From Lodderomyces elongisporus (Eukaryota; Ascomycota; Pichiomycetes; Serinales; Debaryomycetaceae): 64,000 nt of DNA. Where the stretch lies: the NCBI RefSeq assembly GCF_030384665.1, contig NC_083675.1, positions 492,001 to 556,000 on the forward strand, read 5' to 3'. Below, piece by piece: positions 61,641-64,000 of the stretch. The position numbers and the translations under genes were made by a program. The notes under the pieces were generated by a model, which was not told the DNA's origin, searched no databases, and was given only the letters and a program-made list of their open reading frames with translations. Within the stretch, counting starts at the first letter, position 1; each line of letters begins with the position of its first letter.

Positions 61641-62587
61641 TGTTAATTTTTAAATTGTAGTCTTCCTCGATTATTGATGATAAAATCTGGTTAAGGTTAT
61701 CGAGTAAGGCTTGGTTGTATGTTTAATTCTGGTAAAAGAAAGAAGAAAAAGGAAAAGAAGAAGAAGAAAAGGGTAAAAGAAGGTTTGAGGTCACAAGAGT
61801 TTTGTTTGTGGATATTTATACTTCACCAGGTAGCCCTCCAGTCACGCCTTGTGGTTGGGGATTAACAAGTAACTTGTGTTATGCCATATACATTTTGGTT
61901 GCAAAACCCGCGAGGAAGTGAGGGGAACAGAAGGGCGAGGAAGTCCCTCCTGGTAGCTCAGCAGTGCGTGTGCAATTGTATGCGCTACCAAACGCGTCAT
62001 ATCAAAAAAACCAAATGGGTGCTGCCAAATGGGGTGCTGCCAATAGTGTGTGGCTGTAGCAGAAAGTGGACAACCAGAGTGGATGAATTGTATGTTTGGA
62101 TGTATGTTGGCTCAACACAATCTACAACCTTATACATCCTGCAATGCATTCTATCTCCACAAACAATTCTCGACTCATTGCAAGTTTGACGGCAATGAGT
62201 CGAGAATTGTTTTTGCGTGTTGATTATTCCAGCAAGTCTGGTGCGAATTTACAGGGAAACATTTTTCTACTGAAGTTTGAGGAAAACTGTGGGCTCAGCT
62301 ACTCCCTCCCCTTCTCCCCGCCCCATACATTTACATCATATAGGCCGGGTTCCAGGTTGAACCCTACGTTGGATCCTATATCAGTTCTAGAACATAGGGG
62401 GAATCGTGCTCCTATCAATGCTGCTGCCCACTGTAGTGGTTTTTGTAAAGTTTTATGTAAAGTTTTTTGTAAAGTATACACGCACCCGCGCACACATACA
62501 CATACTCCAACCCGAGATACTCCAGTTTACAATGACAGCGATTGCGCGAAATATACAGAACGTTCAATTTGAGAAATAATTTGTAGG
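61641..62587. other. upstream region of the repeat-protein gene, end of unit 1
   Basis: Contains the TATAAATA element (61813-61820, minus strand), AAG-rich tract at 61738-61780, and a perfect 21 bp hairpin (62161-62212). Plus-strand frames of 100-158 codons (61881-62189 and 62096-62572) have no recognised domains. Confidence 0.6.
62161..62212. repeat. perfect 21 bp inverted repeat with 10-base loop
   Basis: 62161-62181 (AAACAATTCTCGACTCATTGC) begins an arm whose exact reverse complement is 62192-62212; loop AAGTTTGACG. No mismatches. Confidence 0.95.
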
Positions 62588-62606
62588 CTGAGTGCGAAAT
62601 AGAAAA

Positions 62607-62959
62607 ATGGTTCAATTACAAATAGCAGAGTGCATACAAAAACAGAAAGGTGTGTTAATATTAAAAAAAAAGTGCAAAGATTAATAGCAGGAACAGCAAC
62701 ACCATCAGCAACACCATCAGCAACACCATCAGCAACACCATCAGCAACACAACCAGTGACACAACCAGACATAACATCAGTAACACCACCAGTAACTAAA
62801 CCAGTGACTCAACCAGTGACTCAACCAGTGACACAACCAGTAACACAACCAGTGACACAACCAGTGACACAACCAGTAACTCAACCAGTGACACAACCAG
62901 TAACACAACCAGGAATAACACCAGAAACATTTTTGACAAGTTTAGATGGCATAGTTTGA
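62607..62959 (+). pseudogene. TQPV-repeat reading frame, unit 2
   Basis: Same as the unit 1 frame but with fewer repeats and a short variant block (DITSVTPPVTKPV). It has the same ATG-frame/A9 mismatch, and the same ending ITPETFLTSLDGIV. Confidence 0.4.
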
Positions 62960-63822
62960 GTTTGGTCGACGTCGGATAGCACACACTATAATAAATATGT
63001 TGGATATAATAAATATGATAAATATGATAAATATTAGTGGTGCTATTCCAACACGAGCAAACAATGATTTTGATGCAACATTAACAGACCCCGGAAGCAG
63101 ATTCCACAAGCTTTTCTTCTGCACCATCTGAAACAACCTGCACGGTGACTTACACAACCCAACCTGTGATTATATGATCCCGCTGTGCCTTGTTGATACC
63201 CCTAGTGCATATGCATCCTCCACATTTTTCGTCCCCCGTACAAGATCATACGACAAAGGCGCCATTTTGTCGCAGGATCTGCCAAGTTCAGAATAAATGT
63301 GTGAGTCAGCAGCTACACTAGTGCAATGTTGTGGTAGGCTATGGGAAACGGTAGCAGAGGTCAGTGGGCTCCCCTGCTTTGGGATCATGGTTGGGTTTGT
63401 GATATAGTCATCCGTGAAGCAGCAACAGAGGTAACATCAGAAATAGCATCAGTGACAGTATCGGTGGTAGCTTTAGACAGAGAAGGGAATTTCTAAGGAC
63501 CATATCAAGCAACTCTGGGCGGGACGAGATCACCTTATTGAAGGCTTCTTCTGTGACCTGCAGTATGGGGACCCTCTTATAAAGTGTAATGAAGTCGCCC
63601 TCAGAATGGCTCTTAGTTCCCAGTTTAGTGCTATTCGTGTAATGGATGTCTGCAAAGTTAACTGCAGCTCAGATCTATTGGCACAATTCACCGCAGTATG
63701 AATCGACGGGAGTCTTAAACTTGTCAAAGTGGAAGAAATTGATGTTTTTCTGGTTAATATTGTTTTTATTTTTAGTTTGTGTTGTGTTTTTCGTGTTTTG
63801 TGTTTCTTTTGTGATATCGATA

Positions 63823-63904
63823 TCACACTAGTTCAAATGGTTGAGGTAGCGACGGTTGTTGTTGTTGTAATAGTAGTAGTAGTTGTTGTTGTTGTTGTTG
63901 TAGC

Positions 63905-63976
<72 letters not shown>

Positions 63977-64000
63977 AGTTGTTGTTGTAGCTGTTGTTGT
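63823..64000 (-). CDS. C-terminus of a second repeat-protein gene (partial)
   Basis: The stop and the PSLPQPFELV ending of the 776-residue protein recur at 63823, followed upstream (rightward) by a polyQ tract in the same frame with five Leu codons (TAA/TAG triplets on the + strand) and a long uninterrupted CAA run. Open to the edge of the window; the rest of the gene lies outside. Confidence 0.75.

Larger units (their letters stand above)
57871..62587. repeat. tandem unit 1 (4,717 bp)
   Basis: CTGAGTGCGAAATAG... at 57871 recurs at 62588, and everything from there to the window end matches unit 1 apart from a TQPV tract 204 bp shorter and a different CAA-tract layout. The unit contains a TQPV repeat frame (+), decayed coding-like sequence, the 776-codon polyQ gene (-) and its ~950 bp upstream region. 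Confidence 0.9.
62588..64000. repeat. tandem unit 2 (cut by window end)
   Basis: Repeats 57871 onward. After the shorter TQPV tract the offset is a constant 4,513 bp (e.g. 58644 matches 63157, 59313 matches 63826), with no differences noticed by eye in the non-repetitive part. Confidence 0.9.

Overview
The window looks like nuclear DNA of a budding yeast of the CTG clade (Candida/Lodderomyces group). Support: compact, mostly intronless genes matching yeast families (YHB1, DBP6, RAD26, VPS21, SWA2, two mitochondrial ribosomal proteins), AT-rich intergenic DNA with long A/T runs, and rare CTG codons. In one RNase H domain a CTG falls at a position that is normally Ala/Ser, which fits CTG read as serine. 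The many low-complexity tracts (polyQ, polyD, polyN, SE-rich) recall Lodderomyces elongisporus, but the species is a guess.

Positions 1-40,600 are ordinary chromosome arm. In order: a small PY-motif membrane protein (-), flavohemoglobin (-) with a 3.4 kb upstream region, an Ast1/Ast2-like protein (-), an LMBR1-like membrane protein (+), a mitochondrial PP2C phosphatase (+), mitoribosomal uS19m (-), DEAD-box helicase Dbp6 (+), the Rad26/CSB ATPase (+), the Aim32 ferredoxin-like protein (+), a secreted aspartyl protease (-), Rab5-type Vps21 (+), a periplasmic-binding-protein-like protein (+), a carnosine N-methyltransferase-like protein (-), auxilin Swa2 (+), an F-box/leucine-rich protein (+) and an ACAD10/11-type phosphotransferase (+). 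These are housekeeping genes with no operon logic.

Positions 40,988-57,870 are a retrotransposon cluster around uS13m (SWS2) and a tRNA-Ile(AAT) gene. It holds: (i) a 2.77 kb non-autonomous LTR element with apparently identical 454 bp LTRs and no retroviral-type ORF; (ii) an intact 5.9 kb Ty3/gypsy element with apparently identical 550 bp LTRs, placed at the expected Pol III start of the tRNA, with gag and pol joined by a textbook -1 frameshift heptamer; (iii) diverged LTRs stacked behind it; (iv) a broken, inverted second copy of the same gypsy family; (v) a copia-type RNase H remnant with an inverted LTR-like repeat; (vi) a diverged solo copy of the 454 bp LTR.

Positions 57,871-64,000 are a tandem array of a ~4.7 kb unit, one complete and one cut by the window end. 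Each unit carries a TQPV-repeat reading frame (+) and, convergent to it, a gene (-) for a large low-complexity protein. The complete protein has a unique N-terminus, a block of 39-residue repeats (seven apparently identical), three basic LFKPF repeats and a long polyQ tail. I recognise no family for it. This array is the best candidate for something undescribed.
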